DNA from: Wocania_A sp965224845
Lineage (GTDB): Bacteria; Bacteroidota; Bacteroidia; Flavobacteriales; Flavobacteriaceae
NCBI GenBank assembly: GCA_965224845.1
Contig: CBDDAJ010000012.1
Coordinates: forward strand, 1-64,000
Length of the DNA stretch: 64,000 nt
Direction of reading: 5' to 3'
Positions 25,929 through 34,294 of this stretch are shown piece by piece. The notes beneath the pieces are model-generated. The model saw nothing but the letters and a program-made list of their open reading frames with translations. It made no database searches and was not told where the DNA came from. A program made the position numbers and the translations under genes. Each line of letters begins with the position of its first letter. The first letter of the stretch is position 1.

Positions 25929-26333
25929 TTAAAGCGTGAACTCTAAAATCTCTTTTTCAAGTTCAGACTTACGAGCCTCTAACGTGTGTTGGAGGTGCGT
26001 TGTTACCAGCTTTATCAAATTGCTGTTCGTGGTTTTAAATTCTAGTCCGGCTGCATCTCTTAAGAAAAATGTAGATGAACCATCCTGATTGTAATTGAAC
26101 CGTGTCAGTTCTGATAAGGTTGCCGTTAAACGTTCACGTTGATTTGCAAGACCACGTAATTTTTCGAACCGGCTGATGCGCTCGTCCAAATTTACTTTGG
26201 GTTGAAGGTTCTCTTTGATAATAGGAGAAGGCTTGTTACCAGTAGCTTCTTCGGTCAATTTCTTTTGAACCGTTTTGTTTGTGGTTGTTGTTTCTTTTTT
26301 ACTTTGTCCGTTTGTTCTAGCACTTGTTGCCAT
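25929..26333 (-). CDS. Conserved hypothetical element protein
   Basis: A 134-residue protein with a low-complexity, basic, Thr/Lys-rich N-terminus (TNGQSKKETTTTNKTVQKK). The helical C-terminal half includes DERISRFEKLRGLANQRERLTATLSELTRFNY and ends in a coiled coil (LEARKSELEKEILEF). Such proteins recur in flavobacterial integrative elements. No function assigned. Confidence 0.6.
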   Translation of the reverse strand: MATSARTNGQSKKETTTTNKTVQKKLTEEATGNKPSPIIKENLQPKVNLDERISRFEKLRGLANQRERLTATLSELTRFNYNQDGSSTFFLRDAAGLEFKTTNSNLIKLVTTHLQHTLEARKSELEKEILEFTL

Positions 26334-26660
26334 GATTAAAAGATTAAATATTAAACATTATTTTCTGCTTTGCACCTGTTGAACTCAGGTGCCTAAGCAG
26401 GGCAACAATTGCCGCAGCGAGGAAAAGGCAAGGCATTGGCGGTTATTTTTTCCAAAGAAAAAATGTTCGTAATCCCGAAGGGCTTGGCCTTGCAAGAGCG
26501 CAAAGGCTTAAGCGGCTACATTTGCACTGATTAGGTATCTGAAGGGCAATAGGACGAGCATTTAAGACAATAATGATTAATCTATTAAGATTGGCACCGA
26601 ACAAGTGACCGAGCAAGAACCGTACAAGTCAATATCTAAAGGAATAGCTTGAAAGCTCGC
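26334..26660. other. Gene-free stretch between the hypothetical and fic genes
   Basis: About 327 bases without a credible coding frame. A plus-strand TACATTTG at 26517-26524 resembles a -7 box, but no plus-strand gene follows and no good -33 is seen. A small RNA is possible but unsupported; I see no clear hairpin. Confidence 0.5.
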
Positions 26661-27788
26661 TTAAGAAATATCGCCTTTTAAATTGAGATAATAACGGGTG
26701 CTTTTCAGCTCGCCTGTTTTTGTGAGGATGGATTTATCCACCAAATCCTTTAAATCACGGGTTGCGGTAGAGGCTGAGGTTTTTGCAATCCGCACATAAT
26801 TATCGGCACTCAAACCACCTTTAAACCCGTGATGTCCCTCTTTGAAAATACGCCTTACAACCTGTGTTTGACGTTCGTTCATTATTGGAGAAAAACGATC
26901 AAAGAATTTTGCTTTAGCAATCAGGAACTCAATAATTTTTATGGTGTTTTCTTGGGCATCTATAACGGTTTGGCCAAAATACAACAGCCAATTCGTCAAA
27001 TCCAGTTTGGTGTTATGCTCTTCCAATGAGGCGTAATAATCTTTTTTATTGGCCTCTATCATTTGGGATAAAGAGATGAGGGCAGGGCGACCTAATCCCA
27101 TTGATATGGATTTTTCGGAAAGGGCTCTTGCAATTCGCCCGTTACCATCTTCAAACGGGTGGATTGCAAGAAAATAAAAGTGTGCCATTCCCGATTTTGC
27201 CAAAGGCAGTATCGAATTGTCTTTCTTGGAATGAATATTATTAAACCAAGTAATAAAAGCCTTCATTTCCTTAGCCATGCTTTTTGAGGGCGGAGCTTCA
27301 TAATGGACGGTCTTTTTATCAATGCGTGCACCGGAAACGATTTGCATAGGGTCTTCATGGGTGCGGTAGCGACCAATATCCATTAAATCCCGTCTGCCAT
27401 TGGTCAACATACTATGCCATCCAAAGAGAAGTTCATTGCTCAATGGTTCGTCATAGGTTTGATATAAATTGACCATCATTTCAGATATGCCGAACTCTGC
27501 GGGAGGGAGTTTCCTTTTTTCTGTGGTCAGTCCCAGATTTTTTTTGATGGATTCTTGAATGCTGTCACGGTCAAGATACTCACCTTCAATTTCGGAAGTT
27601 TTAAGGGCTTCATCGGACAGAACCTCGATGAGCAACTGTTCTTTCTCATCTTCGGAAACATGGGCAAATGCGCCCAAGGCCATGCCACTGGATTGGATAA
27701 ATTTATATTCCAAATCCTTTAAGGTTGTTTCATCGTAGGTAAAGTACGGCCAATTTTGTTGTTGCCAGTTCCATTTAAAAGCAGTCAT
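26661..27788 (-). CDS. Fic family AMP-transferase-like protein
   Basis: A 375-residue protein with an N-terminal DUF4172-like part and a Fic core carrying the full motif H210-PFEDGNGRIAR. It should transfer AMP, or another nucleotide monophosphate, to a protein. Residues 64-69 (TSEIEG) match the class II inhibitory motif (S/T)xxxE(G/N), so activity is probably self-restrained. The C-terminus looks like a winged helix (KTSASTATRDLKDLVDKSILTK), which could give autoregulation. It is a single-gene unit on the element. Target unknown. Confidence 0.9.
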   Translation of the reverse strand: MTAFKWNWQQQNWPYFTYDETTLKDLEYKFIQSSGMALGAFAHVSEDEKEQLLIEVLSDEALKTSEIEGEYLDRDSIQESIKKNLGLTTEKRKLPPAEFGISEMMVNLYQTYDEPLSNELLFGWHSMLTNGRRDLMDIGRYRTHEDPMQIVSGARIDKKTVHYEAPPSKSMAKEMKAFITWFNNIHSKKDNSILPLAKSGMAHFYFLAIHPFEDGNGRIARALSEKSISMGLGRPALISLSQMIEANKKDYYASLEEHNTKLDLTNWLLYFGQTVIDAQENTIKIIEFLIAKAKFFDRFSPIMNERQTQVVRRIFKEGHHGFKGGLSADNYVRIAKTSASTATRDLKDLVDKSILTKTGELKSTRYYLNLKGDIS

Positions 27789-27959
27789 GAGCTATAAACC
27801 TTTTATTTATAGCTCAAATATAATCATTTTTTGAGCTATATTTCAAGTCTTTTTAGCCCAAAAGGAAATTTTTATTGGTAATCTACCAAATCCTCTTCGC
27901 TATTTCTCGTTCATCCATTCCAATAATATTAAGGCAGATTTCATATCTTTAGCTTTACT

Positions 27960-28382
27960 ATGAAAGTAGCTATTAGAATTTTCTTGATTTTATTGCTATC
28001 AAGCCCTTGTTTAAAAGCACAAGAATTAAAGAATACTAGTGATGAAAATAGAGTTGAGCCTGATGTTATGGTAATGAAGGCCGCTGCTGATCATTCCAAA
28101 ACTGGAGAAATTGGTGTTTTCGTTATTGCTGGAACTGAATTTGAGAACGTAACAGACGAGCAGCTAAACCAAGCATTCGATAAACTCATCAAAAAATATG
28201 ACAAAAATATTGGGATAGAGTTAAAAATCCAGAGAACAGCAAAGCGCAAAGGTTCAACCTATGATTTTTTTGTTGATGGTGCGGGTATAGGTAAAACAGT
28301 GCTTTTTAAAGATGTTGGCCTTGTTATTAAAGAAGCTATTAGCACGTATAAGAGAAACAGAAGCGTTAAAAAAGATAATTAA
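27960..28382 (+). CDS. Small exported hypothetical protein
   Basis: A 140-residue protein with a signal peptide (MKVAIRIFLILLLSSPCLKA, cleavage near A-Q). The mature part is mixed alpha/beta (GEIGVFVIAGTEFENVTDEQLNQAFDKL and GAGIGKTVLFKDVGLVIKEAI). It shares a theme with the gene at 28944-29522: an exported element protein of similar size with a fold-like tail. No function recognised. Confidence 0.6.
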   Translation: MKVAIRIFLILLLSSPCLKAQELKNTSDENRVEPDVMVMKAAADHSKTGEIGVFVIAGTEFENVTDEQLNQAFDKLIKKYDKNIGIELKIQRTAKRKGSTYDFFVDGAGIGKTVLFKDVGLVIKEAISTYKRNRSVKKDN

Positions 28383-28445
28383 CCTAACAGTTGGTAAAGT
28401 TTTTCTGTTTTCTTATCAGGACAAAAAGCGAATGAAAAATCTATT

Positions 28446-28673
28446 TTAGAAATCCTTAAAAAAATCACCAAGTGTAATTTTGTGAATATCCAATAAACGT
28501 AAAAGGGTAGAAACCTTTAAATCATATTTACCTGATTCCAGTCTCCATATTTGTTTAGGTTGAATATTATAAGCGTTGGCAAAATCTTCATGACTGGTAT
28601 AGCCGGCCTGAATTCTAAGCTCTTTAATTCTTTCACCAATAGCTTTAAGTCTTTGATTTTGTTCTGTACTCAT
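28446..28673 (-). CDS. XRE-family regulator
   Basis: A 75-residue single-domain Cro/CI helix-turn-helix protein (ERIKELRIQAGYTSHEDFANAYNIQPKQIWRLESG). It is divergent from the exported-protein gene at 28944. Two related palindromes in the gap (28708-28727 and 28748-28766) are likely its operators. Confidence 0.85.
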   Translation of the reverse strand: MSTEQNQRLKAIGERIKELRIQAGYTSHEDFANAYNIQPKQIWRLESGKYDLKVSTLLRLLDIHKITLGDFFKDF

Positions 28674-28707
28674 AGATGATAAAATTCATCATTTGAGTTT
28701 CAATTAA

Positions 28708-28766
28708 TTACGTCATGCGTGACGTAATTCACAAATTTTATGTATTTTTACGTCATGAATGACATA
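28708..28766. promoter_or_regulatory. Twin palindromic operators 40 bp apart
   Basis: TTACGTCA-TGCG-TGACGTAA at 28708-28727 is a perfect palindrome apart from its 4-base centre, extendable by two bases each side. TTACGTCA-TGAA-TGACATA starts at 28748, exactly 40 bases later. Equal spacing on the same helix face suggests cooperative binding by the divergent XRE protein. Confidence 0.75.
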
Positions 28767-28943
28767 TTATGGCGAATAACGAGAGCTATAAAATATGCAT
28801 TCAAATGCATGATTAATAACAAAATAATATTGCTAATACTTTAATTACGAAATCATTAAAATTTTAAAGTTATGGAATCATTTGCTTGCGGGCGAAGGGG
28901 AAAAAATGGTATAAAACCTATGAAATTATTGGGAATTGTACCT

Positions 28944-29522
28944 ATGAACAAAGCTCAGAACCTATTATTGGCCACCGGCCTAACCATTAGCAGCGTCTTT
29001 GCGATGAATGCGCAGAGCAATGATAATGATGCCAAGTTGCTTGCCGATGCGAGCGTGACCAATACGGAAATGGTGGCAAAGAAAAGCGATGTTCTGACAC
29101 CAGCCATAAGAAAAGGGCATGCGGGTGACGCGTCTTTTCATTCAGGCAAGCATGATCTTTTGGTTGTTTATATTTATGGTGCCAAGGGACGTGATGGTAA
29201 AAAAGAGCCTTATACTGCAGAGCAATATGCCCGAATTTTGCAAAAAGCCTTTGGAGATGAGGAATACACCAATTACCCCACCGATATTGTTGTGTTTTAC
29301 GAGGAAAGTGGGTTAGAGGGTTCTACAATAGCCAGTGTTTACATTAATGGCCGAGAGTATAAAACCAAAGACGGTACCAGAACTTTTACTCCCATAGCCG
29401 TTGGGAACAATATAGATGTGTTTACCAAGAAATATGCCGATGAAAAGAAAAAGCTGGCCGGATTACAAAACAGCTCTACCAATACAAATACTGTAGCGGT
29501 CAATAAGCCGGATTACGACTAA
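28944..29522 (+). CDS. Exported hypothetical element protein
   Basis: A 192-residue product from the ATG at 28944, chosen because it begins a clear signal peptide (MNKAQNLLLATGLTISSVFAMNAQ). The frame itself extends back to 28872. The mature part has HDLLVVYIYGAKGRDG and YTAEQYARILQKAFGDEEY, an alpha/beta domain of unknown family. Its end overlaps the convergent gene at 29519 by four bases. Confidence 0.6.
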   Translation: MNKAQNLLLATGLTISSVFAMNAQSNDNDAKLLADASVTNTEMVAKKSDVLTPAIRKGHAGDASFHSGKHDLLVVYIYGAKGRDGKKEPYTAEQYARILQKAFGDEEYTNYPTDIVVFYEESGLEGSTIASVYINGREYKTKDGTRTFTPIAVGNNIDVFTKKYADEKKKLAGLQNSSTNTNTVAVNKPDYD

Positions 29523-30421
29523 TCCATCCCGCCGGGGCTATCGAGTTTAAACAGGGTTTTTGTTTCTCCCAAATCATTACCGGAAAGCTCTTCCTTAAGC
29601 TCACTGTCCAGCTTGCCTTCCAAAGCGGCCACATCGTTAAAGCTGTCGGTGAGCAGACCTTCTGCATTGGCAAAAGGTGATTTTTTGGTAGAAGGCAATT
29701 CATCACGCAGCTTTGTGTCGATATTATCTATTTGGGCCGTTTTAATTTCATTGTTATGTAGAACTTTCTTATTTAAACCAAGTTTTTTTCTAAACAAATC
29801 AGATGAATAGCCATCTTCATCACAAACTTCCGCAAACAAGTTTTCTGGATTATAGCCATTCGCTGTGGCTTTTTGGTCAATCTCTTCGAGCTTTTTAAGG
29901 TAGTATTCCCTAAGTTTAGGGTCTTCTGCGCCGTTGGCTTTTTGTTCATATTTTTTTCGAATATTATTATATTCTTGTTTGAGCTGTTTCTCTGTAACCT
30001 TGTTCTCATTAAGTTGCTGCTCGATTAGATCGTTCAGCTCTTCCGCTGTCTTGTCTTCCAGCTGTTCGGGCGTGTAGCTGGCATATTCCTGAAGGTAAAG
30101 GAGCTTGTCGCTGATATCATCGCTATTGAGGGCTTCTCTACCCTTGGCATTGCTGATTCTGATTTTATTAAGATCGTCCAGGATATCGTTCATGCGATCC
30201 ATCATCGCTTCCATTTCCTGAGCGAATTGCTGCTGGCGGAGCAGGTTCAAATAGGTTTCCTGATCCTTTTTGCGCTTTTTCTGGATATGGTGGTCAGATT
30301 TGTGCTCTTGGAAATTATTGGTCGCAATGCGGCCAACACTCTCCATATCACCGCGTATCGAGTAGTTAAAATCTACGTCTTTAAGGTGTAGCGCTGTTTC
30401 GTTGAATGCTTCTTTGAGCAT
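29519..30421 (-). CDS. Coiled-coil hypothetical element protein
   Basis: A 300-residue, highly charged protein with long helical stretches (QEMEAMMDRMNDILDDLNKIRIS; ELNDLIEQQLNENKVTEKQLKQEYNNIRKKYEQK; LREYYLKKLEEIDQK). No signal peptide or membrane segment. Proteins of this sort sit near the mobilization genes of flavobacterial elements, but no role is known. The base composition looks richer in G+C than the host genes. Confidence 0.6.
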   Translation of the reverse strand: MLKEAFNETALHLKDVDFNYSIRGDMESVGRIATNNFQEHKSDHHIQKKRKKDQETYLNLLRQQQFAQEMEAMMDRMNDILDDLNKIRISNAKGREALNSDDISDKLLYLQEYASYTPEQLEDKTAEELNDLIEQQLNENKVTEKQLKQEYNNIRKKYEQKANGAEDPKLREYYLKKLEEIDQKATANGYNPENLFAEVCDEDGYSSDLFRKKLGLNKKVLHNNEIKTAQIDNIDTKLRDELPSTKKSPFANAEGLLTDSFNDVAALEGKLDSELKEELSGNDLGETKTLFKLDSPGGMD

Positions 30422-30539
30422 TGTAACCCCCTGTTGTCACACAAGGGATATTTTCTCAAATCAAAGTAAAAGCGAGGTTATTTTTACGTAAAATAAATAT
30501 AAAAATTATCTAAAATTTTAAACACTTAAGGCGTTGAAA

Positions 30540-30839
30540 TTATTGTAAACTCTCAGGTGTTGGAAAAACACCATGCTCAAGATATTTTTTAACAGCAACA
30601 TCTACACTATCTTTATTAAATCTCCCCGTTAGCATAAAGAAGGTTCTGGAGTGATTATTGCCCTCTCTTTCGTCTAATAGGAAAAAGCGATCTCGTTTTG
30701 AATCGGGAGAAGCATAATCTTTAAATTCGATAGTGACGTTTTTAACATCATCGTAGTAGTAGTTATACTCTTCGCAAGAGGTGGTGAAAATAGCGACCAG
30801 TCCGAGCTTTATCAGAAATGCCTTTTGCCTTTTGAACAT
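30540..30839 (-). CDS. Small lipoprotein, element-borne
   Basis: A 99-residue lipoprotein: signal MFKRQKAFLIKLGLVAIFTTSC with lipobox FTTSC. A tyrosine-rich patch (EEYNYYYDD) follows, then a short alpha/beta segment. No family recognised. Confidence 0.62.
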   Translation of the reverse strand: MFKRQKAFLIKLGLVAIFTTSCEEYNYYYDDVKNVTIEFKDYASPDSKRDRFFLLDEREGNNHSRTFFMLTGRFNKDSVDVAVKKYLEHGVFPTPESLQ

Positions 30840-30925
30840 TTTTTAATTCCTCAATTTTTTTTATGTTTATAGCAATGCTGTGCGGGTTATGTCAATGGAC
30901 TGTTTAATTTTAAGAACAAATATAT

Positions 30926-31621
30926 ATGGAAAGATTAAGGAGGTGGAAACTTTGGTTATCCATTACAATAACCGCAGTATTTATTATCATTGGGTATGAG
31001 ATAAAATTAAGCCAATATTTTGAAGCCGTACCTCCAATTATTATTGCAGTATTTTTGTTTCTTTTAACCTCTAGGTTTGCGGTTTCTCTAACTGATTTCC
31101 TTTTTAGCTTAGAATCAGTTAGAAGATTTTTTTCAAATAAGAGTAATGTTGAAGGTTACTGGGTAATCAAAACATTTTTCCAAGAACAAAACCCAAATAA
31201 GGATAATCCTTTGTTTAAAACCGGTATTCTGAGGTTAACGTTTGTAGGCAAAGATTTAAGATTAAAAGCAGTAACATCAAGGCTGGATGATTTTCATACA
31301 AGAGTATTGGTTAATTCAGTTGTTGCCTTTGTTAATGATGATCTTTCAAAAATTTACTATTTAAACTATTTTGACTATCCTGTTCATGGCAAGGATATGC
31401 ATCATGGTATATGTTTTGCAGAATTTAGTTTTCCTGATGGGAAAAATATGATTTTACAGGGGAAAATTGTTTTAGAAGGAGAAGGGGAGCTTCGAATGCA
31501 AAGTGCCAATAAAATATCTAGGAAAGATGTAAGGAAACTAATTAAGAAGTTTGGAAATAAAGATTGGATAGAAGAGACTTTAAAGCATGATGGCAATATT
31601 AATGAAGCTTTGTCTAAATAA
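30926..31621 (+). CDS. Two-TM beta-barrel protein resembling Cap15/S-2TMbeta effectors
   Basis: A 231-residue protein with two N-terminal membrane helices (about 8-24 and 34-55). A beta-rich domain (about 76-190) starts VEGYWVIKTFF and continues with GILRLTFVGKDLRLKAVT, IYYLNYFDYPV and MILQGKIVLEGEGELRM, ending in a charged helix. This layout matches the two-TM, beta-strand-rich effector architecture described for Cap15 of CBASS (Pfam S_2TMBeta). No CD-NTase gene is present in the element, so if related it senses something else or acts alone. Similarity is by layout, not by a search. Confidence 0.62.
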   Translation: MERLRRWKLWLSITITAVFIIIGYEIKLSQYFEAVPPIIIAVFLFLLTSRFAVSLTDFLFSLESVRRFFSNKSNVEGYWVIKTFFQEQNPNKDNPLFKTGILRLTFVGKDLRLKAVTSRLDDFHTRVLVNSVVAFVNDDLSKIYYLNYFDYPVHGKDMHHGICFAEFSFPDGKNMILQGKIVLEGEGELRMQSANKISRKDVRKLIKKFGNKDWIEETLKHDGNINEALSK

Positions 31622-31670
31622 TATTGAATTTTAAGAAATACGATTACTTATAGCGTTTCGAGGCAATCCA

Positions 31671-32105
31671 TTGGCATTAAGACCCGGCTACATTTTAATT
31701 ACCAAAGACCATATAGGCACACTTAAGTCGCATAGGAAGCGTACCGGTGTTAGTGAATATGCGTTACTATCCTATTCCGATCCTGTCCATTGGGTCACTG
31801 TGTCGGGCTGGATAAGTGGAGGTGTCAAAAGTGCCAAGCCTGATAATATAGATTTTGTTCTGAAAAAATGGGCGGATCTTCCCGATAACAAAAAAGGCTT
31901 CATAGAACTAACGGACGAGCTGAGAGCGAAAATTCGAGAAGCAATAGGAAGCAGAAATAGACGGATTTTGTTCGGGACAAGGAATGATCTTCCAAAAGGG
32001 TTCAATAGCCAATTGTTAGGCAGAATGACAGCTCATAAACCGACTTCACAAAAACATGTAAAGAAAGAATATGTGGACTATGTTTTTAAGGTTTGCGGGG
32101 AATAA
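31671..32105 (+). CDS. Hypothetical protein with possible HTH, TTG start
   Basis: A 144-residue frame. No ATG occurs between the upstream in-frame stop at 31632 and the conserved-looking beginning (ALRPGYILITKDHIG), so TTG at 31671 is the best start. TVSGWISGGVKSAKPDNIDFVLKKWADLP resembles a helix-turn-helix with W-x-x-G spacing. It follows the two-TM beta-barrel gene by 49 bases on the same strand and could be its partner. Function unknown. Confidence 0.55.
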   Translation: MALRPGYILITKDHIGTLKSHRKRTGVSEYALLSYSDPVHWVTVSGWISGGVKSAKPDNIDFVLKKWADLPDNKKGFIELTDELRAKIREAIGSRNRRILFGTRNDLPKGFNSQLLGRMTAHKPTSQKHVKKEYVDYVFKVCGE

Positions 32106-32113
32106 ACTAAACA

Positions 32114-32812
32114 CTAATCTTCTTCCCATCCCTTACGTATCATCCAAGCTGGGATAGTCCCCCAATCTTGATCAATTTTTTCGATTGGTTCAAACTCTGT
32201 ATATAGTTTCTCCATGTTAGTATATTGTTTAACGTAGCAGCTATATTTTCCAAATGCCTTCACGCCTATCTCTTTGCTTGCCTGAATGTTTTTATACGCT
32301 TCATTTAGCAAGAAATTGGCTTTTTGAGCATTTCTGAATACCCCTTCCTCTCTGGATAATAGTAAGTAGGATGTGCCATTTTCTCTTAAAATAAGGTTGT
32401 TATAATGGTCTTCATCATCCCATAAAATGGTTATTCTGAACTTATCTATAAAGCCATCATTTGAATTCTGATTAGTAGAGGCCAAATGAAAATTTGTGTT
32501 TTGTTTCTGTGTGCTTTTATTGAAGTAGGCATCTCCCAAAAAGATTGCTTGGGTCAATTCTGTCATATCGGCTTTTTGCTTCTCTTGTTTTTCTCTTATG
32601 TCAGCAGCAAGCCGGTTAGGTTTTGAGGCCATATATTTAGCCCACCGGTCGATGAACTCAAAACTTCTGTTCTTTATTCCATAAGCGTGTTTTTGGGCTT
32701 GGTTCGTTAAACTTTCCTTTGAGTATTTGGCTTTGTTCGATACTCCGTTTTGACAAGATGCAATTAGCCAAACGGTTAAAAAAAAGATTACGGTCTTGTA
32801 TGGTTTTTTCAT
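32114..32812 (-). CDS. Element lipoprotein, paralogue A
   Basis: A 232-residue lipoprotein (lipobox LIASC). The C-terminal block around ENGTSYLLLSREEG, then NEAYKNIQASKEIGVKAFGKYSC, aligns with the next gene's ENGTSFLRGALSPAE and KVRKNVLDSKALGVSPFGSYN. The two are diverged tandem paralogues. Surface or entry exclusion is a common role for small lipoproteins on transferable elements, but there is no direct evidence here. Confidence 0.65.
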   Translation of the reverse strand: MKKPYKTVIFFLTVWLIASCQNGVSNKAKYSKESLTNQAQKHAYGIKNRSFEFIDRWAKYMASKPNRLAADIREKQEKQKADMTELTQAIFLGDAYFNKSTQKQNTNFHLASTNQNSNDGFIDKFRITILWDDEDHYNNLILRENGTSYLLLSREEGVFRNAQKANFLLNEAYKNIQASKEIGVKAFGKYSCYVKQYTNMEKLYTEFEPIEKIDQDWGTIPAWMIRKGWEED

Positions 32813-32830
32813 TGTATTGTTTGTTGGTTA

Positions 32831-33412
32831 TTATTCCTTTCTTTTAAATGTGATAGAGCCATTTTTATTAATGTTGTAGCTGCCAAATGGAGATACGCCC
32901 AAAGCTTTTGAATCTAAAACGTTCTTTCGTACTTTTATTAAAAGGACTGCGGCCTCTGCCGGTGATAATGCACCCCTTAAAAAACTGGTTCCATTTTCGC
33001 TAAGCTCCAGATTGGGGAAGACTTGGCCATAATATCTGACATGGTCAATGGTAATATTATAGGAGTCCATAAAGCCTTTAGGAAAAGACGCATCCTTTTC
33101 AATTAGTTCACGATTGCTATTATCTTTTTTTTCGCCGGAAATAATGTCTTTTATATACTTTTTTAGATATTCAGCCTCTTCGTTTTTCATTTCTTGAAGC
33201 TCATTAGCCGTATAAGCATTATTTTCCTTGGCATGTTCAATGTATTCTTTGAAACGGTTATCAAGATAATATTGATAGGAGCGTTCAAAAATACTTTCGA
33301 TATGCGGATCAATCTGATGGTTGTTCTTAGCTTTATCACTTTGTGAGCTTTTTGCGTTGTTGCAGCCCGATATAAAAAGTAAAAGGGCGACCACTAAAAA
33401 TCTTAATTTCAT
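32831..33412 (-). CDS. Element lipoprotein, paralogue B
   Basis: A 193-residue lipoprotein (signal MKLRFLVVALLLFISGC). Helical and charged in the middle (NAYTANELQEMKNEEAEYLKKYI). It shares the ENGTS(F/Y)L ... SKxxGVxxFGxY block with paralogue A, 18 bases downstream. Probably in one operon with A and the mobilization genes upstream. Confidence 0.65.
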   Translation of the reverse strand: MKLRFLVVALLLFISGCNNAKSSQSDKAKNNHQIDPHIESIFERSYQYYLDNRFKEYIEHAKENNAYTANELQEMKNEEAEYLKKYIKDIISGEKKDNSNRELIEKDASFPKGFMDSYNITIDHVRYYGQVFPNLELSENGTSFLRGALSPAEAAVLLIKVRKNVLDSKALGVSPFGSYNINKNGSITFKRKE

Positions 33413-33448
33413 ATAGATGGGTTTATAGGGGTTAAAATACTTTTTTTC

Positions 33449-33871
33449 TTATAGATCAATGTCCATTTCTTTATCTTTTTCCTTGAATGATTTGCTCAGG
33501 CTATTTTTGGCCTGATATTCTTCCTTGGCCTCATTGACAACATCATTTCTCATTTTACGGTCTTGTTCGTTATGCATGTCTTTGATCTCCTCATAGTCTT
33601 TATGAGGCAGTCCCGAACGAATACCTTGAGCATAGTGGATGCTCCCCTTGTTTCGGCTTGCCTGTTTTTGTTCAATTTCTTTCAGATATTTCTGCTTTAT
33701 TTTTTGCAAGCTGAAATAGGTTTCTTTTTCTCCTCCCACTTTACTGTAGTTATCTAGTCGCTCCTGTAGTTCTTCATGTGATAGGTCGGGCTCATTTCTG
33801 ACATTTTCAGCTGTGTTTTCGATATTGGTCGGTGATAGATGGTCTTTGTTTTCTCCTTTTTTATCATCCAT
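33449..33871 (-). CDS. Charged hypothetical protein of mobilization region
   Basis: A 140-residue, highly charged, helical protein without signal or membrane segment (ELQERLDNYSKVGGEKETYF; YLKEIEQKQASRNKGS). It lies 18 bases downstream of the next small gene and in line with the relaxase. A mobilization accessory role is possible but unproven. Confidence 0.58.
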   Translation of the reverse strand: MDDKKGENKDHLSPTNIENTAENVRNEPDLSHEELQERLDNYSKVGGEKETYFSLQKIKQKYLKEIEQKQASRNKGSIHYAQGIRSGLPHKDYEEIKDMHNEQDRKMRNDVVNEAKEEYQAKNSLSKSFKEKDKEMDIDL

Positions 33872-33889
33872 TTTTTTAGGGTTTTAAAT

Positions 33890-34294
33890 TTATAAATCGT
33901 TTAAGGCATCTCCATAAACTTGAATTTCTGATATAAAGACTTCTGCGCTACCGTCATCTTTCCCAGAAGGACTTTCTTTCATCCAAATAACTTTTTCCTT
34001 TTTTAATGCATCTCGAAGGGTGCGCAGGTTGCGCCCCTTGATTGAGATAAAAAGGTTGTATGAACAAATGGTAACGACATTGTTTCCTTTGAGGCGATAA
34101 AACGGAAGCAACCGGGAATAATGAAAGCTATATTCATCGCCTGAGCGCAAAATGACATCAAATTGCCTGTCAGCTTCATTTTTAGAGCTAACGGCATAAT
34201 ATTGATTTGGTTCCGTCTTTAAGTCCGTTTTTATACTTCCATTATTGGGAAATATCCCGCTGAGGTGATTTTTCCCTGCGTTGAAGTCTTCCAT
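33890..34294 (-). CDS. Hypothetical protein overlapping relaxase 3' end
   Basis: A 134-residue protein whose ATG (34294) lies 53 bases inside the relaxase gene, indicating coupled translation. It is mainly beta (ADRQFDVILRSGDEYSFHYSRLLPFYRLKGNNVVTICSYNLFISIKG) and may be a small DNA- or protein-binding accessory for mobilization. No family recognised. Confidence 0.6.
   Translation of the reverse strand: MEDFNAGKNHLSGIFPNNGSIKTDLKTEPNQYYAVSSKNEADRQFDVILRSGDEYSFHYSRLLPFYRLKGNNVVTICSYNLFISIKGRNLRTLRDALKKEKVIWMKESPSGKDDGSAEVFISEIQVYGDALNDL

Noticed and set aside
26490..26524. Promoter-like TTG and TACATTTG in the gene-free stretch
   Set aside because: The spacing is too long and no plus-strand gene follows.
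30926..31621. A CBASS operon
   Set aside because: A Cap15-like shape is present, but no CD-NTase, Cap2 or Cap3 gene is in the window.
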